Source: Amyelois transitella (Eukaryota; Arthropoda; Insecta; Lepidoptera; Pyralidae). From it: a DNA stretch of 64,000 nucleotides. Below the pieces are notes generated by a model. The model saw only the letters and a list, made by a program, of their open reading frames with translations, made no database searches and was not told where the DNA came from. Positions 32,901 to 46,500 of the stretch are shown in pieces. The first letter of the stretch is position 1. Each line of letters starts with the position of its first letter. Location: NCBI RefSeq assembly GCF_032362555.1, contig NC_083531.1, positions 3,472,001 to 3,536,000 on the forward strand. Direction: 5' to 3'. Both the position numbers and the translations under genes were made by a program.

Positions 32901-35900
32901 GTAATAAGGTTGTTATTTTATTGAGTTTTTATTCGGTTTGATTCGGAGGTAGGTTGCACTATTCCGCTATTCGAATACTGCCGAAGCGATTTATAAACGT
33001 GGTAGTACTGTACATGAGTTAAGTAAATGTTCTTATTTCGAAATAGTTATTTAAAAAGTAAATATTATTACAAAAAGTCGGCTGCAACTTTGGTTTCAAG
33101 TAATTTAAATAGGTGTATAAGAATGTGCATTGCAATGTTTTATTCTTTAGTTGTGAGGAATTTGAAATTAGAATGGAGTTTCTTTAAAAATAAGAAATGT
33201 TAGCAAACTCTTTAGTTCTAAACAATTTGAACTCGGAACAAATTAGGACTGCATATTATTATTTGTTATCAAGAAATTTGAAATAAGAATAATCAAAAAA
33301 GACTTAAGTAAAATTTAGTGCCACAAAATTATCGACTCTAAATCAATAGTAATAAAGATCACTCACCCAAAGCCTTCGCCCTCTTCTCGTCTCTGGACAG
33401 GTGTTGGCCGCTGCTCGTGGCCGAGGAACCGCCGTCCGATATACTGCCATCTGTTAGCCGTCGAACTAAAACAAAAATATATTTTACATCTCATTTGACT
33501 TACACTACCTATTTGAACAATATTTTTATTTGACTTTTAATAACTTTTATTTGTTAAGTGCCGTGTGGTTCCTGGTTCCAATAAAAAAAGAATAGGACCA
33601 CTCCATCTTGTTTCCATGTTGAAGTCATGAAAGACAACTGAGGGATAGGTTTATAAACTTGGGATTCATCTTTTAGGCGATGGGCTAGCAACCTATTTGA
33701 ATCTCTATTCTATCATTAGGCCAAACATCTGAACGTGGCCTATCAGTCTTTTCGAGAATGTTGGCTCTGTCTACCCCACAAGGGATATAGACGTGAATAT
33801 GTCCTACATATGTATGTTAATTAGGTAATTTTAATTCCGGTTGAATATAAACAATAAAGGTAAAGGCTAAGGTCAAAAGTACCCAAAACCGCCGAGCTTG
33901 CACGAAGGGAGTTATGAATGTGGATGAAGCGAAGGAAGTATGCAGAGATCGTGGCAAGTGGAAAGAGGTAGTCTCTGCCTACCCCTCCGGGAAAGAGGCG
34001 TGATTTTATGTATGTATGTGTAGGCAACCTTCTTGCTAGCCGCCCATAGCAACGGTTGCCATGGTTTTGTTAGTGATTTACATATGTCAAAAATAATTTT
34101 TATTGTAAAAGCTTCTCAATTTTTACGTTCACATTATAATTATTTAAAACTGATTATTTTCTCCTTCTTTCTTCTGTAGGAATTAATAACCTTTATAACT
34201 ACACTTCCTACATAGGTATGTATGTATAAACAAGAAAATCTATAATGCGGGTAGTTGATACTCTATGGTAGTTCTCACCTCTCTTGTCTCTGGTAGCGGC
34301 GGGCCGGTGGTCGGGCGCGAGCGGCGCGCTGTAGGTGTGGTTGTGGCGCACCCTGTCGGGCGGCGCGTAGAAACGGCCCGGGTTCGATGCCGGGCTGGGT
34401 ATACCCGTCTGTATAGGGAGAAATGAGTTTTTCAAATGTGTGTAATTTGTCTTTTTTCTCTTCATAATCATCACTACATAGTATAAAACAAAGTCGCTAT
34501 TTTAGTCTGTTTGTCTGTATGCTTAAATGTTTAAAATTACGCAACGGATTTTGATGCGGTTTTTTTGTAACAGGTAGAGTGATTCAAGAGGAAGGTTTTT
34601 ATGTATAATTTTTTCCGAATTTTGCACCCGTGCGAAGCCGGGGCGGGTCGCTAGTTTATTATAATCATAGCCTTTATATGCTGCTTATTTAAAACATATG
34701 TACTCGTATATAATTCGAATTGAATCTCAATTCCATCATACAGCCATGCATTTAAACGAGACCAATCAGTGTTTCCAAGATTGTTGGCTCTGTCTACCCT
34801 GCAAGGGATCTAGATGAGACTGTATGTATAGGGTGGTTCCCGGCACCAGTACAAAAAAAATAGGACCACTCCATCTCTTTCCCACGGATGTCGTAAAAGG
34901 CGACTTAGGGATAGGCTTACAAACTTGAGATTCTTTTTTAGGCGATGGGCTAGCATCCTGTCACAATTTGAATCTCAATTCTATCATTAAGCCAAATGGC
35001 TGAGCGTGGCCTATCAGTCTTTTCAAGACTACTGGCTCTGTCTACCCCGCAAGGGATCTAGATGTGACTGTATGTATGTTACCTGTAATAGTGAGCTGCA
35101 ATGAGGCGAGTTGAGGTCTAATGTCGGCTGCAATGTCGGATGAGGACCCAGCTGATGGCGGCCCGCGAAGTCTACTGAAAATAGAATAGAATAGATTTAT
35201 TTTCAAAATTGGATACAAGGTATCACTTATTGCCGTACTTAGTCAAATCACTCAAATCTAATTATAACTACTACTACCGCTTCCAAAGCGCGTGTGTAGT
35301 AGAAGAAGCGGCGGAAATAATTCGTAATCAAATCTTTGCCATGGATGTCGTAAAATTCGACTAAAGGATAAGCTTAAAAATTCTTGTAGACGATGAGCTA
35401 GCAACCTGTCGATATACTCAATTCTAGCATCAGTGTTTTCAAAACTGTTGGCTCTGTCTACCCCGCAATAGATATAGACGTGATTATATGTATGTATGAA
35501 TGGCCTTTCAGACTTTTCGGACTATTAGCTCTATACCCCGCAAGGGATATAACGTAATTGTATGTATGTTTGTATGTATGTATGTTTCACCCTAACTTAC
35601 CATTGTGCATATGCATGTTATCATGATGGTAGCTCTGTTCCGGGCAGGGCTCGTATTTGACGACCCCGGGCGCGGGATTGGGCCGCGCCAAGGGCTCTAA
35701 ACTGGGGTTCGGTTGCTCCTGCTATAAAAAAATATACATATGTTTGTTTAAATCAATAAATGTTATTTTTTACACGAAGCTGCGCGTGCGCATTGGTAAT
35801 GGCGCTAGTTTCGCACGTGCGTAGAAAACACTCGCCAACTACCCATCTAAAGCAAAGAATTTAGCACCACCTACAAAAAAATGCAGGTTTTTCGCAAATC

Positions 35901-38900
35901 CAAAGGGAACTATAGTCTTAACCGGGATAAAAGTACCGTATGGCCTTTTCCAGACTTTTAGTTTATAAACGCAAAATTGAATCGTATTTTTTTTTGTGTT
36001 AGCGTTCCGCCAACGCGATATAAATCTTAAAAATAATAACCTAAGTACATATTAATATCTTAAAAATAATTACTTAATACCTTTAAGATTGAATTTATTT
36101 TTTGATATTACTTAAGGAATTTAAAATTTTTGTAGGGATTATTTTAATTTTTTAATTAATTGACCTTAGTACATATTAATATCTTACAAATAATTACTTT
36201 ACCTAATGCATACTTTAAGATGGAATTTCTTTTAAATTTCTTACTTTTTTAAGAAATCAAAAATTTTTCGAGGGGTTATTTTAAATTTTTAATAAAAAAA
36301 TTTATCTCTTTACAAAACAATCGCCGTCCCGTCTCTCGTCTTGATAAAAAAAAAGCGAAACAGCGATTGTAATCTGTACCGTTTATATTTATTTATTATT
36401 TATAAATGTACTGTGCACCGCAGAGATAAAAATGTTCCAAATTGACCGTTCTTTGATATCGTTGCGAAATTAATTATTTATTACACAATATTATATAATG
36501 TTATGAAAAAAATAATAATTATGATACATACACGGTTTTTAAATAGGTTAAACATGTTTTTTTATATCCATATTGACAATTAATGAAGCGAAAGTCTGTG
36601 TTAAGATTTCAGGGTTTAAGCCGTGAACCGATTTTTATGATGTCGTTCTTATGCTATACCTACTATATTTTACAATAAAAAAATATATTATTATAAAAAA
36701 CATAGTCTTCTCCCTAACTTTAGTACCGGTTGCATCCTCACCACTCTGGAGAGGAGCCCGGGGTACGCCTTTGACCATGGATCCTGGATTGTGTGAGTCA
36801 GGTTTCTACACGAAGCGACTCCCGTCTGACCTCCGCAACCTTTGCAGGTAAACCTGACCCGTATTGGATCGATCATGGTACCCATCCAGTTGCCTGAATG
36901 TGCAGGTTTCCTCACGATGTTACCCTCACCGTAAGAGCATCTCCATTAACTCTTACAGAGATCTTATTATAAAGACTTAGACGGACCCAATAATTGGCTC
37001 TGTCTGACCCGTCAAGTATGAGGACGTGCATCTTCTTACCTGAAAACATCTCTTGCCAAACATATGGTGTTTTTTCTGTGGCTGGTGGGGTGCGGATCTG
37101 TCGCGTCCGTACGCCGCATCGTACGGGCGGAACTTCGAACTGTGGGACAAGAAGAGACGTTTACTGTAAGAGATCCCTTCATGAGATAAGTCCGCCATTG
37201 CAAGTGATTTGTTTCTTTTATAACTACTTATGTTCTTACTATTTTCTTGTTACTGTGTAAATTTCTATGCAATAAAGATATTACAAAAAAACAAACAAAC
37301 AAGAAGAGACGTTTACAGTGTTACTGTGTGACAAGAAGAGACGTTTACAGTGTTACTGTGTGACAAGAAGAGACGTTTACAGTGTTACTGTGTGACAAGA
37401 AGAGACGTTTATAGTGTTACTGTGTGACAAGAAGAGACGTTTATAGTGTTACTGTGTGACAAGAAGAGACGTTTATAGTGTTACTGTGTGACAAGAAGAG
37501 ACGTTTATAGTGTTACTGTGTGACAAGAAGAGACGTTTATAGTGTTACTGTGTGACAAGAAGAGACGTTTATAGTGTTACTGTGTGACAAGAAGAGACGT
37601 TTACAGTGTTACTGTGTGACAAGAAGAGACGTTTATAGTGTTACTGTGTGACAAGAAGAGACGTTTACAGTGTTACTGTGTGACAAGAAGAGACGTTTAT
37701 AGTGTTACTGTGTGACAAGAAGAGACGTTTATAGTGTTACTGTGTGACAAGAAGAGACGTTTATAGTGTTACTGTGTGACAAGAAGAGACGTTTATAGTG
37801 TTACTGTGTGACAAGAAGAGACGTTTACAGTGTTACTGTGTGACAAGAAGAGACGTTTATAGTGTTACTGTGTGACAAGAAGAGACGTTTACAGTGTTAC
37901 TGTGTGACAAGAAGAGACGTTTACAGTGTTACTGTGGGACAAGAAGAGACGTTTATAGTGTTGCTGTGTGACAAGAAGAGACGTTTATAGTGTTACTGTG
38001 TGACAAGAAGAGACGTTTATAGTGTTACTGTGGGACAAGAAGAGACGTTTATAGTGTTACTGTGGGACAAGAAGAGACGTTTATAGTGTTACTGTGTGAC
38101 AAGAAGAGACGTTTATAGTGTTACTGTGGGACAAGAAGAGACGTTTATAGTGTTGCTGTGTGACAAGAAGAGACGTTTATAGTGTTGCTGTGTGACAAGA
38201 AGAGACGTTTACAGTGTTACTGTGTGACAAGAAGAGACGTTTATAGTGTTGCTGTGTGACAAGAAGAGACGTTTATAGTGTTACTGTGTGACAAGAAGAG
38301 ACGTTTACAGTGTTACTGTGTGACAAGAAGAGACGTTTATAGTGTTGCTGTGTGACAAGAAGAGACGTTTACAGTGTTACTGTGTGACAAGAAGAGACGT
38401 TTATAGTGTTGCTGTGTGACAAGAAGAGACGTTTATAGTGTTGCTGTGTGACAAGAAGAGACGTTTATAGTGTTGCTGTGTGACAAGAAGAGACGTTTAT
38501 AGTGTTGCTGTGTGACAAGAAGAGACGTTTATAGTGTTGCTGTGTGACTAGAAGAGACGTTTATAGTGTTACTGTGGGACAAGAAGAGACGTTTATAGTG
38601 TTACTGTGTGACAAGAAGAGACGTTTATAGTGTTACTGTGTGACAAGAAGAGACGTTTACAGTGTTACTGTGTGACAAGAAGAGACGTTTATAGTGTTAC
38701 TGTGTGACAAGAAGAGACGTTTACAGTGTTACTGTGTGACAAGAAGAGACGTTTATAGTGTTACTGTGTGACAAGAAGAGACGTTTATAGTGTTACTGTG
38801 TGACAAGAAGAGACGTTTATAGTGTTACTGTGTGACAAGAAGAGACGTTTATAGTGTTACTGTGGGACAAGAAGAGACGTTTATAGTGTTACTGTGTGAC

Positions 38901-40446
38901 AAGAAGAGACGTTTATAGTGTTACTGTGTGACAAGAAGAGACGTTTATAGTGTTACTGTGTGACAAGAAGAGACGTTTATAGTGTTACTGTGGGACAAGA
39001 AGAGACGTTTATAGTGTTACTGTGGGACAAGAAGAGACGTTTATAGTGTTACTGTGTGACAAGAAGAGACGTTTATAGTGTTGCTGTGTGACAAGAAGAG
39101 ACGTTTATAGTGTTGCTGTGTGACAAGAAGAGACGTTTATAGTGTTGCTGTGTGACAAGAAGAGACGTTTATAGTGTTGCTGTGTGACAAGAAGAGACGT
39201 TTATAGTGTTGCTGTGTGACAAGAAGAGACGTTTATAGTGTTGCTGTGTGACAAGAAGAGACGTTTATAGTGTTGCTGTGTGACAAGAAGAGACGTTTAT
39301 AGTGTTACTGTGGGACAAGAAGAGACGTTTATAGTGTTACTGTGTGACAAGAAGAGACGTTTATAGTGTTACTGTGTGACAAGAAGAGACGTTTATAGTG
39401 TTGCTGTGTGACAAGAAGAGACGTTTATAGTGTTGCTGTGTGACAAGAAGAGACGTTTATAGTGTTACTGTGTGACAAGAAGAGACGTTTATAGTGTTGC
39501 TGTGTGACAAGAAGAGACGTTTATAGTGTTGCTGTGTGACAAGAAGAGACGTTTATAGTGTTACTGTGGGACAAGAAGAGACGTTTATAGTGTTACTGTG
39601 TGACAAGAAGAGACGTTTATAGTGTTACTGTGTGACAAGAAGAGACGTTTATAGTGTTGCTGTGTGACAAGAAGAGACGTTTATAGTGTTACTGTGTGAC
39701 AAGAAGAGACGTTTATAGTGTTGCTGTGTGACAAGAAGAGACGTTTATAGTGTTACTGTGTGACAAGAAGAGACGTTTATAGTGTTGCTGTGTGACAAGA
39801 AGAGACGTTTATAGTGTTGCTGTGTGACAAGAAGAGACGTTTATAGTGTTGCTGTGTGACAAGAAGAGACGTTTATAGTGTTGCTGTGTGACAAGAAGAG
39901 ACGTTTATAGTGTTGCTGTGTGACAAGAAGAGACGTTTATAGTGTTGCTGTGTGACAAGAAGAGACGTTTACAGTGTTACTGTGTGACAAGAAGAGACGT
40001 TTATAGTGTTGCTGTGTGACAAGAAGAGACGTTTACTGTGTTACTGTGTGACAAGATTCAGCTGTTCGGCTCTATGATAGATAGTGACAGGTTGCTATCC
40101 CATCGCCTACAAGAATCCCAAGTATATTAGCCCATCCCTCAGTCACCTTGTGCGACATCCATGGGAGAGATATTTTTCTTTAGTGCCGGAAACCACACGG
40201 CACAATGAAATGAAAATAAATGGGAAGACGTTAGAGAGGTTTTGTAAACTATGTACATATGTATACCTGTGGAACTCCTGCGCAGAATCGCTCCCTTCGC
40301 ACCATTCGCCGTCAGAGAGAGACGGCACTCTCTCCGATCCCATTGAGGAGACGGCGCTGTCTGACGCCGAGTCCCGTTCTGGGGATAAATCCATACATAT
40401 AATGATATTGTAACCGACCGATGTCTGTACATACATATATAATATA

Positions 40447-40506
<60 letters not shown>

Positions 40507-43500
40507 CACGTCTATATCCCTTGCGCGGTAGACAGAGCCAATAGTCTTGAAAAAACTGATAGGCCACGTTCAGCTGTTTGGCTTAATGATAGAATTGAGA
40601 TTCAAAAAAGTGACATGTTGCTAGCCCATCGCCTAAAAGAAGAATCCCGAGTTTATAAGCCTATCCCTTAGTCGCCTTTTACGACATCAATGGGAACGAG
40701 ATGGAGTGGTCTTATTATTATTTTTTATTTGTGCCGGGAACCGCACGGCACCTGTCACGATGTCACCGTACGTAATTCAAATTCAAACTTTTATCTAATA
40801 TATTTAAACGAGCAATTCTTGTATATATATATATATATATATAATCAGGATCTCGGAAACGGCTCCAACGATTTCATGAAAGTTACGGATTAGGGGCTTT
40901 TCGGCTCAAGGAATCGATTTATCAAGGTCCTAGGTTCGAGAAAAGCTCGGTTCCCAAGATATATAAACATTTTAAAAACCCCGCGTTTCAAGAAACTATA
41001 TCAGCGCCATCTCTGGTAGGCCGAGCAAAGCTCGGTCAACCGGGTACTTTGCATAATATGAGTACAACAAGGTCTTAAATTTATATGTATGTATACCAGA
41101 TCTTAATATTTACCCTTTCGGATGTTGCAAACATTTTATTACGTACCTGTCATCATCATATGAGTGTGATTAGGGTGGGGCGCGTGATGAGCGCTCGCCC
41201 CATCCAACATGCGCATTGTGTACATTCCTGTAACAAAAAGACGGTAATGTTAACAGAACTGTTATTAAATTAAATACTAGCTGTTACCCGTGACGTCGTT
41301 CGCCGTAAAATTACATTGACAATCTTAATACATAAAATACATACATACATAAAATCACGCCTCTTTCCCGGAGGGGTAGGCAGTGACTACATTTTTTCAC
41401 TTGCCACGATCTCTGCATACTTCCTTCGCTTCATCCACATTTATAACTCTCTTCATGCAAGCTAGGCGGTTTCGGGTACTCTTGAACTGACCCTTTGAAC
41501 CTTGAACGGACGGCCTCTGTGGCTCAGCGGTAGTACGCTTGTCTGTGACAACAGAGGTCCCGGGTTCGAATCTCGGCCAGGGCATGATGAGAAAAGAACT
41601 TTTTCTGATTGGCCTGGGTCTTGGATGTTTATCTATATAAGTATTTATTATAAAATATAGTATCGTTGAGTTAGTATCTCGTAACACAAGTTTCGAACTT
41701 ACTTCGAGGCTAACTCAATCAGTGTAATTTGTCCCGTATATATTTATTATATTTATTATTATTTACTTTACCAGGACGTCCTTAATTTGATCAAGATACG
41801 TTCGTCTAGGCCCTCCCACTCCGACCTTTCCCTCCACACTCTCCTTGTATATCTGCTTAATCATCCTGCTTTAATTCATTCTCCACATGACCAAACCATC
41901 ATAACATACCATACATAAAATATAAATAAATATATACGGGACAAATTACACAGATTGAGTTAGCCCCGAAGTAAGTGGCCCGTGGCCGCCCTAAACAGAC
42001 CTGGCGGCGGACAATCATCGCAGAGGTGAAGAATCTAGGGAAGACTTGGAGCGAAATAAAACGCGAAGCTCAAGACCGAGCGGGATGGCGACGCACTGTG
42101 GATGCCCTCTGCCCCAGCTAGGGGACATAGGACCTTAAGTCAAGCGAAGTAAGTTCGAGACTTGTGTTATGAGATACTAACTCAACGATAATATCTATAT
42201 TTTATAATAAATACTTATACTTATATAGATAAACATCAAAGACCCAGGACAATAAGGGAACGTTCGTTTCTCATCATGCCCTGGCCGGGATTCGAACCCT
42301 TCCGACAAGACAGATTAGAAGGCTCGGGTAAGAGATTTTTGTATACTACTTTTCAACATGGACTAAGTCATATATAAGATATATAACCTCATTCAAATCG
42401 GAACAATAGTTTTCGCGTCATGCGATTACAAACATATAAACAGACAGACATAGGTACTTAAATAGATGGCCCTTATCAATTTTTTGGTCTATAGGTATAT
42501 GTATATGTATATATCTTCTAAGTAAAGACATTGGTCAATTACTATTTTATCATATGCATAGCCTTAGAGATCGCTCCCGTAAAACTAAATATCTAGTTAA
42601 TTTTCAGTTATCGTAATCTCTTATCTACCCCGTAATGGCTGAAAACGTGTATGTAAAAGAATTATTAACGAAAGTACGAGTAAACTTTGAATAATAACGC
42701 ATTTTATCTCTCAGACAGTTCAGATTTTTTTATCAAAAAATATCTGTATAATTACATTATCAAAACACAAATGTACATACACACTTACATATGTCTTGTC
42801 ATACTATGAATGTTGGAAAATATTGAGGTGATAAGCATATATATTTGTATCATGTAGTAACTAGATAAGGTAGGTATATAAGAAAAAAAAAAGTGCTTCG
42901 TAATTTTGTCGACTGTTATGTTGGAGTGTATTAAGATTAAAAGAAGGTGTGTTTCTGATAACATTTAACCCACGACGCGGAAAGGAGGCGTGTTGTTAAT
43001 ATATAAAATGGTCACATGTTTTGCTGGGTACAATAAGAGGGGAATGGTATACGCGCTTTAAGATGGTTCAAGCTGCGTCAGGTACTTTTAAGGTCACGGA
43101 GGTCAGACGTGTTTCTTCGTATAGAATCGCACAAAAAAGTAAGGTTTTGAGTAAGTCAAAGTCATATAGTCAAGCGTGTACCGTGTGGTTCCCAGCATTT
43201 AAAATAGAACCGCTCAATATCTTTCTAATGGATGTCTTAAAAGACGACTAATGGCTCTTAAACTTGATATTCTTCTTGTATTCTAACACTATTTGAATTT
43301 CAATTCCATTATTAAGCCATACAGTTAATTTCGTTCTTTCAGTCTTTTCAGGAATGTTGGCTCCGTCCATTCCGCAAGGGATATTAGATGTGATTATGAG
43401 TTTATTGAGTTGGAGCGTCAAACGGTGTCATATGATTGCGACTAATTTGTTTATCATGATTAAGTTAAGATTTCTTGTAATTAACAAAATGTTTACACAA

Positions 43501-46500
43501 AATTTGAACCGTCATGATTTTTAGGTCAATATTCTGATAACTCTATTATAAATTATCATGCGAATTTGATTGCTAAGAAATTAAAGTCATGATGATCCTA
43601 TATTTTTTTTATGAAACAATGCAGTCCAATGTATTCAAGAATACGGCCAATTATACGATAATACTTAAGAATGGCCACATCGTGTGGAAATCTGCACATT
43701 TAGGCAACTGAATGTTGAACTAATATTCAATATTATTTTCTTTTATAATTTCCAGGTACTCCCTATCCCTATAGCCTATATTTTCTGTTGTGAAGGTCAG
43801 ACGGGAGACGCTTCGTGTAAAAAAACTGACTCACCTATCCATGATTTAAATCTCAATTCCATCGTTAAGCCATACAGCTGAACGTGGTTTTTCAGTCTTT
43901 TTGAGATTATGAGCTCGTTCTACATATATATAATCACGTCCATATCCCTTGCGGGGTAGACAAAGCCAACAGTCTTGAAAAGACTGATAGGCCACGTTCA
44001 GTTTTTTTACTTAATGAAAGAATTGAGATTCAAATAGTGACAGTTGCTAGCCCATCGCCTAAAAGAAGAATCCCAAGTTTATAAGCCCATTCTTCTTTTT
44101 CTTTTTTGCCGCGCACCACACGGCACTTTAATTATTATTAGTAGATATGATTGGAATAAATATTGCGGCAAAAAATCAACATGACATTGGGATTCCCGCC
44201 AAAAACAAGAACAATACAATGACGTTGATTGATAGATAATGTCACAATATAGTTTTAAAAAATGTGATTATTAGATTTTGACAAAGATATTGAATACTAC
44301 AAGTCATTCATATATTAGCAAGTTTTTTTAATATCTTGTTGTCATAGAGAATCCAATTAGTATGTTAAATGCACAGCTTATCTCAACATAAGTTAACAAT
44401 GCAATTTTATTTAATTATAGCATGTTAGATAAGCAAGCGGCTCCGCTCGGGTCAAACTAAAAATCCCGCTATTTTCCGTTCCCGCGGTATTTTTTGGAAA
44501 TACTGCATAAGGAGCGTACTCGCCAAATTTCAAATTTTTATTTTCAATTTCAATTTCAATTTATTGCATTTAATTTTGTACATTTCAGTTTCAATTACTA
44601 CATTACTGGTTTAATAATGGTGTTTTCTATTAAACTAACTTTTTATAATACAAAACGTCAAATGTAATGATGTTGTCAATGTAGTTTTCGTAAAGATTAA
44701 AACAGTCACATTACAGTGTTTGTACAATTTCACAATTTGTTTGAATATTCCCAACAATTACCCAAGAAAAATCTTCATCTTTCCAAATGGGGAAACATTA
44801 ACACCGTAGGGTATAGCAAAATAAGGTATGTTTGGAACGGCAAGCTAATTTTTTTATTTAATTTAATTCAAATTAGTATAATATTGCGTCAATATCGTTA
44901 ATTTGTATTTAGAATTTTTATATTAATAATTATATCAGTTTATCAATCTGTCAAATATAAAAACAGAATAGGAACACTCCATCTCTTTCTAACTTGCGAT
45001 TCTTTCAAGAATCTCTCTTTCTGGAACCATTCTGCCTCATGCTCATCACATCAGCCTTATTCTAAGCGTTATATGTGCCCCGCCCATATCAAAGATAAAA
45101 TATATAATGTAAAAAGTATTTAATTTTTTATCTTATTGTTTGAATTTTAGGGAAATTGCCTCATGTACATAGAAATATTCACGCGTGATCGTAAGTCATA
45201 ATTTTTTTTATCTATGAAATACAAAAAAAACAAATACAACTTAAATAAAAGATATGTAAAGGATTTTCAGTGTTTTAAAGAAGGCCTTTATTATACAGAA
45301 GTATGGCAATGAATATCAAAAATAGCGCAAATTTTATATTGAAAGTGTAAAGTTACCCAGATAGACCGTAATTTTTTTTAACACTTATTGAGTTAGCCTC
45401 GAAGTAAGTTCGCAACGTGTGTAACGAGATACTAACTCAACTCTCTAATTATATGTATGTGTATATGTGTATTTAAACTGTTTTAAACGCATAACTGAAA
45501 AAGTAATAACTAAGTGGGTATATTAAATATTATAGCTTGTACAAATAAAGTATTTTCTGTTTATATATAGGATAATATAGGTAATAGATATCATTAGTAG
45601 GTAGTTTTTGTACATTGGGGACAAAGAAACGGGGATTCTTTCCCAAAATTAAATGTAACCATAAACAATTTACAGCCATGTGACTAATACATCTAAAACT
45701 TAATTCTACCGACTCACCATCATAAATCTTATAGTAAGATCCTAGGTAGTCCCCTGGATCTGGGTACATCAGGTGCGAAGCTAGATATGGGGGCACATGA
45801 TAAAACGGAGCGTAAGGATAAGAGGAAACTGACAGATTCATTTTTAATCTATAATTATCACCGCAATCCAATAACTTTTTCACTTTATTTATTTTTTTAT
45901 GTGATCGTCAAACTTTTCCGTATAATGCGACACATATATTTCGTATTGGCAGTTATTGAGAACTGACGTAGAATAGATATTCCACTGATAATTTTCAGTT
46001 AATCTCTATCGTTATCTGTGCTCACGAAAAACAATGTCCTTTCGTGTAGTTCTTTCCAATTTGGAACTCTATTTGTTTTTGTTTCTTTTCAAGTGTAAAG
46101 AGATTGTATTATCCGTTCTTATTTTGATTTTTAAACATTGGATTGCATTACGTAATCTTATGTTTTAATATCAGTTGCCAGCAATATAGCGAGTTCTATT
46201 TTTAATTTTTAATCGCATTCGAGTCTTGATATTGTCATCAGTAAGTCCTCGGGGAAAATTCTATGACGTTCGTCAAACAGAACTAAATCATATGCAAATA
46301 CACTGCTGCCTCTCCGCCAATTCTAATAATTCCATACCAAACAAGCACATGACTTTCCATTTTGAGATTATGTTTATCACTTGTAAACACTAAAAGCCCT
46401 AAACTCCCAATTTTCTTTGCCTATTTCAGGGCACGTAAAAAAGTTTATATTTAAACGACCATAGACAATAATTGTATCGTTTTAATACAGACACAGAAAC

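Noticed and set aside
37300..40057. CRISPR array
   Set aside because: A constant 32-bp period without unique spacers, in an insect genome, is a minisatellite.
40139..40567. 142-codon minus-strand ORF
   Set aside because: It is a wrong-frame reading through the TA microsatellite and SINE-A, across a real cnc exon (40267-40378) read in another frame.
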